From: Diphasiastrum complanatum | Taxonomy: Eukaryota; Streptophyta; Lycopodiopsida; Lycopodiales; Lycopodiaceae | Length of the DNA stretch: 64,000 nucleotides | Assembly (NCBI GenBank): GCA_029204225.1 | Contig: CM055108.1 | Span: 49,548,996 to 49,612,995, forward strand | Reading direction: 5' to 3' | In this document: piece after piece, positions 35,371 through 44,930 of the stretch | Numbering within the stretch: position 1 is the first letter of the stretch | Layout: each line of letters begins with the position of its first letter | Notes under the pieces: model-generated | The model's input: the letters and a program-made list of their open reading frames with translations, nothing else | Databases searched by the model: none | Told to the model about the DNA's origin: nothing | Position numbers and translations under genes: made by a program

Positions 35371-36240
35371 ATGTACTACATGATGGAAGTCCAAGAAGAA
35401 GATCCAAAGCATGGCAAAAGTGATGATGATCAAGAATCAAGCTCTAGAGGAAAGAAGAAAGACAAAGCCAAACAAAAGTGCTTCTTTTGTGGAAAGAAGA
35501 GGCACTTTGCATCCCAGTGTTACAAAAAGAAGAATGCACAAGATGAGAGCAAGCAAGGCAACCTTACCATTGAGGACTATGAGGATGAAGTTGATTCATC
35601 CTTGATGGCATCTACACCAACAAGCAAGAGCTACTCCAATGACACATGGTGGATTGAGAGTGGGGCTAGTTCCCACATGACATTCCAAAAGGAACTCATC
35701 TCAACTCTTGTACCTTTTGTAGGTTGTAAAAAGTCTATTCTAACAGCAAGTGATCAAGAATGTAGAATAGATTGAGTGGAAACAATCTATTTAAGTCTTG
35801 GATCCTCGAAAAGATTGGATATAGAAAATGTACTCTATGTTTCTAATCTTACTAGGAGCTTGCTTGGTGTTGGGCAACTAATGGATAGGGTTTTAGATGT
35901 TCATTTTAAGGAAGGTGTTTGCTCTATTATGATACTTGCATTGTAAACGGATTTAAGCAAAGGAGGCTATTCAAGCTTGATGCTAATGTGTTTTTTGGAA
36001 GTGTGAACATGGTTAAGAGGAGCTGACATGAGTGGAACTTTGGCATAAGAGGTTGGGCCACTCCAACTTCAAATCAATGGAGATCCCATGCACAAAGGAG
36101 CTTGCACTCGGCCTTCCAAAAGCATTTTCAAAGTGTGGAAAGAATTGTGAGACTTGTATCCTCTCAAAGGCTTGCAAGCAACCATTTGCTAACTCTTCTA
36201 CTATATCTTCTAAGTCATTAGATCTCATTCATAGTAGATT
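35371..36240 (+). pseudogene. Copia zinc knuckle-protease-preintegrase fragment
   Basis: The open frame at 35371-35775 carries 'KCFFCGKKRHFASQCYKKK' (CCHC) and the protease start 'WWIESGASSHMT', in which the catalytic D reads E. A stop at 35773 is followed in frame by 'LDIENVLYVSNLTRSLLGVG' and, after frame changes, 'ELWHKRLGHSNFKSME', 'CETCILSKACKQPF' and 'LDLIHS'. It ends as the integrase core should start. The protease mutation and stops show decay. Confidence 0.88.
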
Positions 36241-36840
36241 CGAAACTAGTTGAGTCTAATCCCTTGATTAGCCATGTCGAGTGATCAGCATCAAAATCAC
36301 ACGTTAGGCATCGAATTTGAGCTATTCCAAGATAGGTACCAAATGCAAGCTATTTCAATGTCTCAAAGTCACTATTCTATTGGTTTCGTCACTCAATGGA
36401 CAATTTCGAGTGATAAAGGCCAAAAATACAACTATCTTTAATGGTAGATAGCAATTTTGAGCTACCTAATGTGATAGGGATCAAATGTCAACAATAACTG
36501 GTGCAACAAAATATACTAGATTTGAAACTAGTTGAGTCTAATAATTTGATGAGCCATGTTGGGTGATAAGAAAAAAAATTACACAGTGGGCATCAAATTT
36601 TGGCATTCCCAAACGATAGGCAACAAATTTAATCTATTTGGATGAAATCCCTTAAAGTTGATCACTCTATGAGGAGCCTCAGGTGAGAAGTGCCAAAATG
36701 GGACTTCTTACGTTGATAGACATCAAGTTTGAGCTATCTCATGTGATGCTAGTTAATTATGATTACTCAATGGGCTATGTCAAGCAATAGGGACCAAAAT
36801 AGAGTTGTTTCACATGTAAGTATCAAATTCAAGTTATTTG
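36230..36840. repeat. degenerate tandem repeat, possibly CACTA subterminal
   Basis: Units share 'gaaactagttgagtctaat..ttgatgagccatgt', 'catcaaatttgagctatt' and 'tgtgatagggatcaaa'. They lie just 5' of the CACTA coding exons, where such elements usually have subterminal repeats. No matching tract was found on the 3' side. Confidence 0.5.
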
Positions 36841-37101
36841 ATTTTTCCAAACTCAAGATTTTGAAGATTTTGATGATTTTTTTAAAAATGACAAATATGT
36901 ATTAATTACTGCTTAGTTTCCTGAATAGTTAAAAGAAATCACACTTCTATTTCATAGTTTGCTCGAATCTGCTTCTTTTCTTCGTGAATTAGACAATGTC
37001 ATATTCGTTCAAGCAAATTGACATTGATGTGTATTTTGTCAATATCATTAACATTCTTATTAAAAAATTGCAGATAAAATTTAATCGTTCATTAGCGAAT
37101 A

Positions 37102-37390
37102 TGTCTTCTACTGAGGAAATGTCTCGAAACAGGTATATTTATTAAATATACAGTAGATATTATGTACTTAACATTTGGATTTGCAGCATCGTGTGTTGAA
37201 TATAACTTTTTTGTTTTTTTTTCTACGATTGTTTAAAGCACGACGCCTCCACAAGATAGCAAAAAGTTAAAGAAGATTCCATTTTTATTACAAAATGAAA
37301 TCACGAAAAAGAGCACAAATGCTTGAGCAAAGACTTAGTGGAACATCATCGTCATCAAGTTATGGTGCCCAGCCTCGACCTAAATCGTAG
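37102..37390 (+). pseudogene. putative 5' exons of the CACTA gene
   Basis: A short exon with ATG at 37102 ends CGAAACAG before gtatat. A second piece from about 37240 has 'TTPPQDSKKLKKIPF' and, after a frame change, 'KSRKRAQMLEQRL' and a Ser run, ending at tag/gtacta near 37389. The basic composition suggests a nuclear protein. Assignment to this gene is by position only. Confidence 0.4.
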
Positions 37391-37484
37391 GTACTATATA
37401 ATTATTTTAGGACTGTATTTATACACAGAGAAATTAACTTGTAACATTAAACTAATCATTCTTGTAATTGTAAAATAAAATTAG

Positions 37485-37622
37485 TATCAATAGAGGTACA
37501 ATAAAAAGATATATTGCGAGTGCAAACAATGCAAATGATTGAAAATTCGAGAAAGACTAATAGTGGCGCAACATCTGTGGAAGTTTGGAAAGCACATTGA
37601 GGAGCCCGATGTGGATTTGGAG
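37485..37622 (+). pseudogene. transposase-associated domain exon (CACTA)
   Basis: The frame reads 'YNKKIYCECKQCK', a stop, then 'LKIRERLIVAQHLWKFGKHI' and 'EEPDVDLE'. Spacing CxCxxC followed by a helix ending in an H-L pair matches the domain that precedes Transposase_21 in plant CACTA transposases. The exon ends GAG/gtacat at 37622, phase 0, and joins in phase at 37723 after ttgcag. Two stops (37491 and 37536) are present. Confidence 0.7.
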
Positions 37623-37722
37623 GTACATTTTGACTATTTAGTACTGTTCTTATCATACACATATTTATAATTTTTTTGAAAAAAAATAAAACTAATGCTT
37701 GTATAATGTTTCACTCTTGCAG

Positions 37723-38977
37723 AATAATACATTGGTGTCAATGTCTTATAACATGTCGATTGACAATCTTATTGACAAGATAAGAAATATCGATTTTGGA
37801 TCACCTTTGGCATTAGACGAAGATCTTGTTGATGATCATAATGATGTCACTAGTCACTACACACCTCATGATGTGGAAGTTATGCATCTTTCCATTTCGC
37901 ACGCCACTCACTCCACCACACCTTAAATAGATTTTTCCATGGAATCTATTCATCCCATGATATCACCACACATAGATTCTATTCATCCCACGACACCTCA
38001 CATGGATTCTATCCATCCCACAACACCTCACGCAAATTCTACTATGGATTCAATTCATTCCACGATGTTACCACACATTGATTCTATTTATCTCATGACA
38101 CCTCACATCGAATCTTGAATCTATCCATCCCACGACACCTCACATCGATTCTATCCATCCCACATCACCTCACATACCTTAATTAGAATTTCCTCTTCTT
38201 CCTATCCCATCTATATTTACTCCATTAAAATAAAGAACATGACTTGGACGCATTGTGACAAGATTTGAAAATGAACAACCAAATTTACGTACTGTTGACT
38301 TATCCAAGAATGTTTTAAATTCATTGACTGAGTCTCCCCTTCTTCCCTACCTAGAAGCATTGGTTAAGCCCTTTGATAGAAATAAATATTCATGTTGGCC
38401 TGATAGAGTACCACTACCATTATGTGGAACATCATTTTCATATTGGGGTCATATGTACATGATAAAGCCAAGTGAGCACTTTCCTAATGCGGGATTGGGT
38501 TTATTTTAATTGACTAGCATTGATGTCCCCTTGAATAGTGTTGTCACATTAATGCCTTATGTAGGACCTCAATACAATTGGGGTGATTGGCATGCTCTAT
38601 GTCATCATCAATGGAGAATGCAGGTTTATGGCTTGAATGCCAATGCTTGTTCTTTGGAAGAGCGATGCGTGCAAGGAGAGATTGTTTTGAAATCACATCG
38701 TATTTACATTGATGGGCATCCAGAAAAACATGGCAATATTACTGCATATACAAGTAGTTCCATTGGGCAACCTTCATTAACTAATTGTGATTTCGAGGAA
38801 CGCACCAATGGAAAGGAAGAATATTTTTCTAGGAACTCAAAAGGTACATACGTAATGGTATGTGCGATAAGGCCCATTAAATGTGGTGAAGAGCTATTCA
38901 TCAAATATAGCTTCAATCGCCCTCTTCCAAGATGTGTACAAAAGGCTTTGAGCCAAACTCAAGCATGTACCTTGTGA
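37723..38977 (+). pseudogene. linker plus SET-like domain in the CACTA transposon
   Basis: From the acceptor at 37722 the frame gives an acidic linker ('LALDEDLVDDHNDVTSHYTP') and a run of Ser-Ile-His-Pro-Thr-Thr-Pro-His repeats (about 37945-38175). It then continues in the frame of 'LGRIVTRFENEQPNLRTVDL' to a SET-like domain: 'PSEHFPNAGLGLF', stop at 38507, 'TSIDVPLNSVVTLMPYVG', 'YIDGHPEKHGNITAYTSSS', 'TNCDFEE' and 'YVMVCAIRPIKCGEELFIKY'. GEEL and the following Y fit SET motif IV; the usual NHS of motif III reads TSS, so activity is doubtful. About five stops and one frameshift (near 38115) mark a pseudogene. SET proteins methylate lysines; here a role is unknown. It could instead be a separate captured gene. 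Confidence 0.62.
37930..38175 (+). repeat. coding minisatellite of 27-30 bp units
   Basis: Around seven units of the form 'cacatagattctattcatcccacgacacct' lie in the linker before the SET-like domain. They keep the reading frame except near 38115. Confidence 0.75.
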
Positions 38978-39172
38978 ATATCAAAATACATTTTATCTAT
39001 TTAGTGAGAGCAAGTTATGTTGAATGTGAATTAATTGTTTTTTTAATATTTCATATTGCATGTCTTGATTTAAGATATGGTGTTTGATTTGCATGTCTTA
39101 ATTTTAGTTTTACTTTTCACGAATGACAATCTTATATGTTAATTGATGAATATGCTAATTTGTTTTCCAAGT

Positions 39173-39654
39173 TTGAAGGACTATGAATTGTCATCTAGCT
39201 CTAGTGACGATGACAACAGTCACTCCATATCCAAAACAAGATTGGCATATGATGGGCCACACATAAATCAACTATCACATCGTGAGTATATGGGATTGAG
39301 AGCCATGATGAAAATAGATGAACAACAATGTGCCAAAGCAAATCAGTCTCGATCTTCTTCTTCTTCTTCTTCTTCAGAATCAAGATCAAGTGCTGAAAAT
39401 GATTTTTGCATTCAAGATGAAGTTGAAATCATGAACAACTTGATAAATAACGTCTATGAGCATCATGATGTGGAAGAACGCACTGAACATGATAGTGAAT
39501 CATTTATTAGTGCCGAGGAAAAAAAATACAGAGAAGAATCAAACACACCATTATATCCTGGAGCAAAGACATCTCGTTTGGCCGCTTCGTTGCTTATATT
39601 AAACCTCCAAGCAAAATATAAATGGAGTGATACAAGTGTTACATCCTTATTTGG
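39173..39654 (+). pseudogene. acidic exon of the CACTA transposase
   Basis: After a ttttccaag acceptor the frame is open for 160 residues. It has a Ser/Asp-rich start, a Ser run, 'FCIQDEVEIMNNLINNVYEH', and the family signature 'NTPLYPGAKTSRLAASLLI' with 'KYKWSDTSV'. In CACTA transposases this segment leads directly into the core at 39775. The donor ggg/taaat does not keep phase with the next exon, so a one-base indel or decayed splice site is likely. Confidence 0.75.
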
Positions 39655-39774
39655 GTAAATAAGATTGAGATTTTTTTTAAAGAATTTAATAGATGTGTTG
39701 TTCAAGTCAAATGTTTTAGTTGGCTAAATGATCTTTTATTTTATATTATGAAAATTCATTTCATTATGTACAAG

Positions 39775-40776
39775 TTATTGCGCAAACTACTCCCAAAAGG
39801 AAACACTATGTTAGAGACAAGAGGTGAGGCACAAAAAATGTTGAGTGCAATGGAAATGGACTATACATTGCATCATGCTTGTCCAAAAGATTGCATCTTA
39901 TATTGTGGTGAGTATCGAGGGTTAAAAGCTTGTCCTATATGCCATACTCCTCGATATCGAGATGACTTACAAGGGACCACTATCCCATGCAAGGTGTTAC
40001 GACACTTTCCAATAATCCCACGATTGCAACGATTGTTTCGTTGCAAGTCTCTTGCAGAACTTGTGAATTGGCATGCTAGTCATTGTTCTTCGAATGAGAT
40101 AATGAGAGTACCCTCAGACTCTCCTGCATGGAAACACATTGACAAAGAATATCCATGTTTCGCAAGTGAAACAAGAAATATAAGATTTGGACTTGCAATA
40201 GACGGGATTAACCCCTTTGGAAAAATGTCAAGCACGTGGTCTACTTGGCCAGTGGTGTTGGTCAACTATAACATTCCACCTTGGCTAAGCATTAAAAAAT
40301 GACATCTCATGCTAGCACTTCTAATTCCTGGAAAACATAAAGTAAAAAATATGGATATCTACTTTGCACCATTGATTGAAGAATTAGAACTACTATGGAA
40401 GGGAGTCCAAGCATATGACATCTCACGTCCACTTCAAGACAATACATTTTTGTTGCGTGCAATTTTAATGTGGACTATGCATGACTATCCAGGATTGGGA
40501 GATTGTTTAGGTGACTATAAAATGAAATCACTTGTAATTTTTGTATATTTATTTTTTATGCATGCAATATTTATTCTTTAAAAGAATTCTATTTATAACA
40601 CGAATTGGATTTGATTCTTTTAGGTTTTACAACTTCTGGATATCACGCGTGTCTCATTTGTGGACCAAATATTGATGCTCGACACTCACGTCATTTAAAC
40701 AAAGTTGTGTATGAAAATCATCGCAAGTACTTGCATGATGAAAATCATCTATTTAGAAATGCTCATATACATTAAG
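39775..40776 (+). pseudogene. CACTA transposase core (Transposase_21)
   Basis: The frame at 39775-40302 reads 'LLRKLLPKGNTMLETRGEAQ', 'ACPKDCILYCGEYRGLKACP', 'RHFPIIPRLQRLFRCKSLAE' and 'FGLAIDGINPFGKMSSTWST'. After one stop (40300) it goes on with 'LALLIPGKHKVKNMDIYFAP' and 'LLRAILMWTMHDYPGLGDCL'. A clean intron (40511-40623) joins 'GDCL' to 'GFTTSGYHACLICGPN' and 'VVYENHRKYLHDENHLFR', stop at 40774. The order and spacing are those of plant En/Spm TNP2-type transposases. The acidic catalytic residue in 'GLAIDGINPFG' is present. The C-terminal third is missing, so it cannot be active. Confidence 0.9.
40511..40623 (+). other. intron in the CACTA transposase gene
   Basis: Donor AG/gtgact at 40510/40511 and acceptor ttttag at 40623 join phase-1 codons to restore 'DCLGFTTSGYHACLICG'. 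Without it the core is interrupted by 'IFVYLFF' and a stop. Confidence 0.8.
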
Positions 40777-41198
40777 GCAAGGTCCATGTGGCTCAGGGCC
40801 TCTTTCCATGCAATCGTTCACTCGATCATGGTAAAGTTTTGCAACAGCATGATTGCTGAACAAGTGAGCGGGTTTGCAAATTTCAAAGAAATTAGGTCTT
40901 TGAGAGAACGAGTAAGGTGAAAACATAACTTAGCGTCGGGTTGAATGGGTTGCCTGAAAAGAGGCCTTTACTGCACACACCCTCCTTTAGAGTTTGCACA
41001 TGTACATTGTATGTTGAAGTGACTTTCTCACATGCACCAATGCACCACTCTCCAAGAACACCTAAATTTAAATTATGGAACCTCTTTGAAAAACCCAAAC
41101 GGTGTATGTTAAACCTAAATTTTAATGCCCAAGTGGACTGCATCATGGATTCATATGGTCCTGTGGCCCCCACCAAAGATGGTCCAAATCGATTTTGC

Positions 41199-41641
41199 CA
41201 CGTGGCATATCACCATAGGCTGGCCCGTACTACCTCCACGTGCGCTGTGTACGCTCGATCCTTCTTGTGATCTCAGTGTCCACATTTTCATCTTATTCAC
41301 TTCGGACACCGCCACTGACTCCAGAAAAAGTGCTACCTCCGAATAAGAAGCCTCCACGTGTCAGAAAGGGGAATAGGCGCGCTTTCCTGCACTGAACGCG
41401 ACGATAATTAGGTCACTTAGGTCAGCGGGGGTTTATTAGGTTTATGAGAGGCATGGGTTCGGGTTGACAGTTTAGGGTAACTAATCCAGAACTAAACTAA
41501 TTAATTATCAAATCATAACTGAAACCAGCAGGTGGGCGCAAGGGTTTGATACGACTCCTAAATAGAGAATCAGGGTTAGGGCAAATAATATGGCAAAGGA
41601 TTAATGATAGTGACTCCTGGCTTGTCTTATATGTTCACGTG
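41199..41641. promoter_or_regulatory. cluster of four G-box (CACGTG) motifs
   Basis: CACGTG occurs at 41199-41204, 41237-41242, 41355-41360 and 41636-41641. Two have the strong flanks CCACGTGG and CCACGTGT. Such boxes bind bZIP and bHLH factors. They lie about 3 kb upstream of the F-box/kelch start, so a link to that gene is speculative. Confidence 0.45.
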
Positions 41642-41678
41642 ACATAGACACATCAATTCAAAAGCTAAAAGTGCTAGA

Positions 41679-41790
41679 ATCAGGACTAGTGCTAGGGCTA
41701 GTGCTAGGGCTGTACAGACAAGCCATGTCACATAACAAAGAATTATTTACTCCCTTATGGTGTAGGACATCCCTTATGGTGTAGGACAGT
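41679..41790. repeat. two small tandem duplications
   Basis: The word 'actagtgctaggg' is repeated with slight change at 41684-41710. The 19-bp 'tcccttatggtgtaggaca' is repeated exactly at about 41752-41789. Confidence 0.8.
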
Positions 41791-43956
41791 GTTCGGGAAA
41801 CCTTTTTTGGGTTCTCCTCCAAAAACCTGTATTTCACGAACTCTTTTGGTTTTCTCAAAGATGACCCTCAATACATGCCGGTTATACATTATTTTATGAC
41901 CTCAAAAATCTTGCAAGTTTTTGAGCATGCCGGTTTTTGACAAAAGTTGTCGGTTTCATTCTTGAACTTTGCCAACTTTCCTGAACACTAGTGTAGGAGT
42001 TGAATGCGATTGAATTGGGCTTGCCCTTGCAAAACTAACATTCCTATAACCCCGCACACACGGAGGATACTCGAGCTAAAGGCATCTTCTAAGAATACAA
42101 AATGAAAAAGATTAAGGAAAAGCAAGGCAAGGGAGAGGGAGTATAATAGGAAGAATCGATGTACTAAGTATGCTTCATGAAAAGGCGGGCTATCGTTGGC
42201 AACTTCCGAGCTTGCAACTATGTAGCATAAATATTTATCTTACCCAATTCTTTTAGGATGTTGACAATGAGAACATATTCATAATGTTAACACCGAAGAA
42301 AAAAATTTGTAAAAGGCATCATCTCGAGAGTCGCTTCTAAGAGTTCTAATGATAGAGTAACGTACCATAAAGTCAAGTCACTCACACTTAAAATAAAAGA
42401 GGACAACAATATGCAGATCATTTTCATTTTTCAATAAATTGTTTTTGGAGACTAGCAAAAATATGATGCACAAGAGCAAATACTAGGATCGAACAAAATA
42501 TGACACGCATTGACTTTGTTAAAGACAAAACACAAATTTAACATAATAGACAATCCTAAATGTCAAATTGCAACCTTTGTAATACCTAACACAAAAAATA
42601 AATGATCACAATACTAAATTTTTTTAATGAGCTTTGACGACGAAAAAAATGAGGAACTAGCCTTGAAAGCTTGTTGTGGCATTTGGAGAAAGTTTAGTTT
42701 TGCACTGATATTTAGTTGCACCAACATTAGTATGCACAATCGATATGTTAATATTATGCCAGGCCAACATCAGAGCACAAGACTCACAACTATTCCATTT
42801 TGGAATAATACATTCAATGTACATAAAAACATCAAGCCGTAACAAGAGCATGAGTGGGGGGTGGGGTGGGGGCTTCAAAATCACGACACATGCACACACA
42901 CATTTGCGTCACATGTGCGCGCGCACCCACACACACGAGCACGCGCGATATAAGGCCCAATGTATATTTGAATATGAGTCTTATAGATATCCTTTTATGC
43001 ACACTATATTTATTATAGAAGGCCAAGCCAGTACTCAAGTGACAGACTCCTAGGATTCACTTTTTTGCATCAAGGGTAATGAGGATTTAAGCCTAGAAGC
43101 AAAGAACCACTCTTATACTACAAGGCCAATATATATAGAGGAATCATAGAGGAATCAACCTTGACGAGCCTATTTTGCCCATGAAACCTTTGAGCATAAG
43201 TGCCAACTAACTTTAATTCCATGGCTCGGTACAAATTTCATTTAATTTTATAACTTTTAGCAAGGACCATGGTTTAGGGCATAACTACCTTAAGTTGGCA
43301 CATCAGGAATCTCCTTTGGAAGGTAGACATCTACTGGTGTCTTCGGATGCTTAATGATTCTTTGATGAATGATGGACACCTCGTGGTGTCTTCAAATGCT
43401 TTACAATTTTCAGATGAAAAATGAACAGATCATGAACATGATGGTTATGAACATAATATGATTGATTGTAATTTTGTTTCATTGAAATTATGGAGCCTTC
43501 AATGATGGAATCCAAAAATACAAAGTCCTCTTGGATGGAGTTCTGATCCATACAGCCCTCTTGGATGATATCCTCAGACCTCTCTCAAGTTATGATTTTT
43601 GGGTACTATTTTTTGTGACACATTAAGTTTACAATGGGTCTTTTTAGCATAATATGAAAATTATTGGCAAGTCATCTCGTCTTGTCGGTAGGCTCGGGGT
43701 TGAGGTTAGGACTAAGACTAGGGGATGGATTTGAAGTTGTGAAAATGACGACTCCTAGACAAGTAATAATAATGATCAGTGTTTGTTAGGAGGCTTGGTC
43801 ATACTTGCCTTTCAAAATAAAAAGCATCATTTTCAAATTGAAATGATGTTCTAACGTCACCTTTCAAATGAAACTTGCCATGAGTTCTAAACACTATAAA
43901 ACATATTTGACAAACTAATGAATGGGGGTGTTTGAATGGCCTTTAACCCTTTAACA

Positions 43957-44012
43957 ACCCTAACCCTAACAATTTTTTTACTTAAAACTCTTGTGCCCTA
44001 GCCCTAACCCTG
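43957..44012. repeat. short interstitial telomere-like words
   Basis: 'aaccctaaccctaac' and 'ccctagccctaaccctga' lie 45 bases apart. The array is too short to be a telomere relic; such telo-box words also occur in plant promoters. Confidence 0.5.
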
Positions 44013-44077
44013 ATATGACTTCTATTTGAACTCTGCTTGATATTTCTCGAGTATGTGACATATGATGTCAGTATACG

Positions 44078-44107
44078 AGAGAGAGAGAGAGAGCGAGAGA
44101 GAGAGAT
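44078..44107. repeat. GA microsatellite near the gene start
   Basis: An imperfect (GA)n run with a cgag interruption, followed by more GA/GGGAG words to about 44140, lies 370 bases before the ATG. It may be in the 5' UTR or promoter. Confidence 0.8.
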
Positions 44108-44476
44108 GGAGAGAGGGAGCGCGATAGCGATGGAGGGAGTGTGTAAGATACGAGCAAAGCATCACACACTATGCTGCTAGTGACACAATCTGTGCTTCAA
44201 ATGGTTGCTTCTTTGATGTACTGGAAGTTTGTGGATTTAGAACAAATTGTTTGGCAGCAGATTCATCCAGTCTTCACCTGCAGTCGCATTAGCATCAAGC
44301 CCAAACCTCGTCATGATTCAAAACAATTCACTCCTTCCCTGTATGCACACCGTTTTATCCAATCAATGGAAAAATGAATATAATCATTTCATTTGATATG
44401 CTGCTGATCAAATAGCAGAGCTCATGCGGTTATGGCATCTTGTGAGATTGCATTAGTGCGATGTGTATTGTGAGAA

Positions 44477-44930
44477 ATGGAATCCTGGGGGCAGCAACCG
44501 AGCCGTGAGGGTATGGAAATCAAAGCAAAGAGGACAGTACCTGGAAGTCCAGAAAAAGAAAGCAGAGATGAAGGTTGTATTATCAGTCTGCTTGGAGTGG
44601 ATCAGCTGCTGGCGATCCTGCAACTGCTGCCTGTGCCCTCCATCTTGTCATTTGGCATGGCTTGCCACCGCTTTCACAGCATCTCCAATATGGACTCCCT
44701 ATGGGCTGCGATATGTCGTCGTGACTGGGGTAGCAGAGTGGTTGATGCTTGGTGTACATCTGCTCGATCCAAGGTAGGTTGGAAGCAGCTGTATTGCCAT
44801 ATGCTCTTTCCGAGTGCGGCGTCGTGGCAGCGAATGGACCAAGGGGATATGATCCCCGCTCCTCGTGCATCGCATTCCATGAATAATGTTGCAGGCAAGA
44901 TCACTGTCTTCGGCGGGGGATGCGACGGTG
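44477..44930 (+). CDS. exon 1 of the F-box/kelch gene
   Basis: It encodes residues 1-151 and the first base of codon 152: a Lys/Glu-rich start, the F-box and the first half of kelch blade 1 ('KITVFGGGCDG'). The donor is GGTG/gtgagt. Reading on into the intron gives 'EYHFFLISLHRV' and a stop, which is not family sequence. Confidence 0.92.

Larger units (their letters stand above)
36841..40776 (+). mobile_element. CACTA (En/Spm) DNA transposon, decayed, with SET-like exon
   Basis: From 5' to 3' it contains a basic N-terminal stretch (about 37102-37390), a transposase-associated Cys motif (37485-37622), a linker running into a SET-like domain (37723-38977), an acidic exon (39173-39654) and the Transposase_21 core (39775-40776). 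Exons are separated by plausible GT-AG introns. The usual C-terminal part of the transposase is absent; after 40776 unrelated sequence begins. Terminal CACTA repeats were not identified. Multiple stops show the element is dead. Confidence 0.8.
40777..44476. other. non-coding region upstream of the F-box/kelch gene
   Basis: No gene is supported over 3.7 kb. The stretch holds a G-box cluster (41199-41641), small tandem duplications (41679-41790), a CA/CG-rich patch (42885-42950), telomere-like words (43957-44012) and a GA microsatellite (44078-44107). Confidence 0.6.

Noticed and set aside
43957-44012. Interstitial telomere relic
   Set aside because: Only two to three CCCTAA-like words are present, too few to distinguish from chance or a promoter telo-box.
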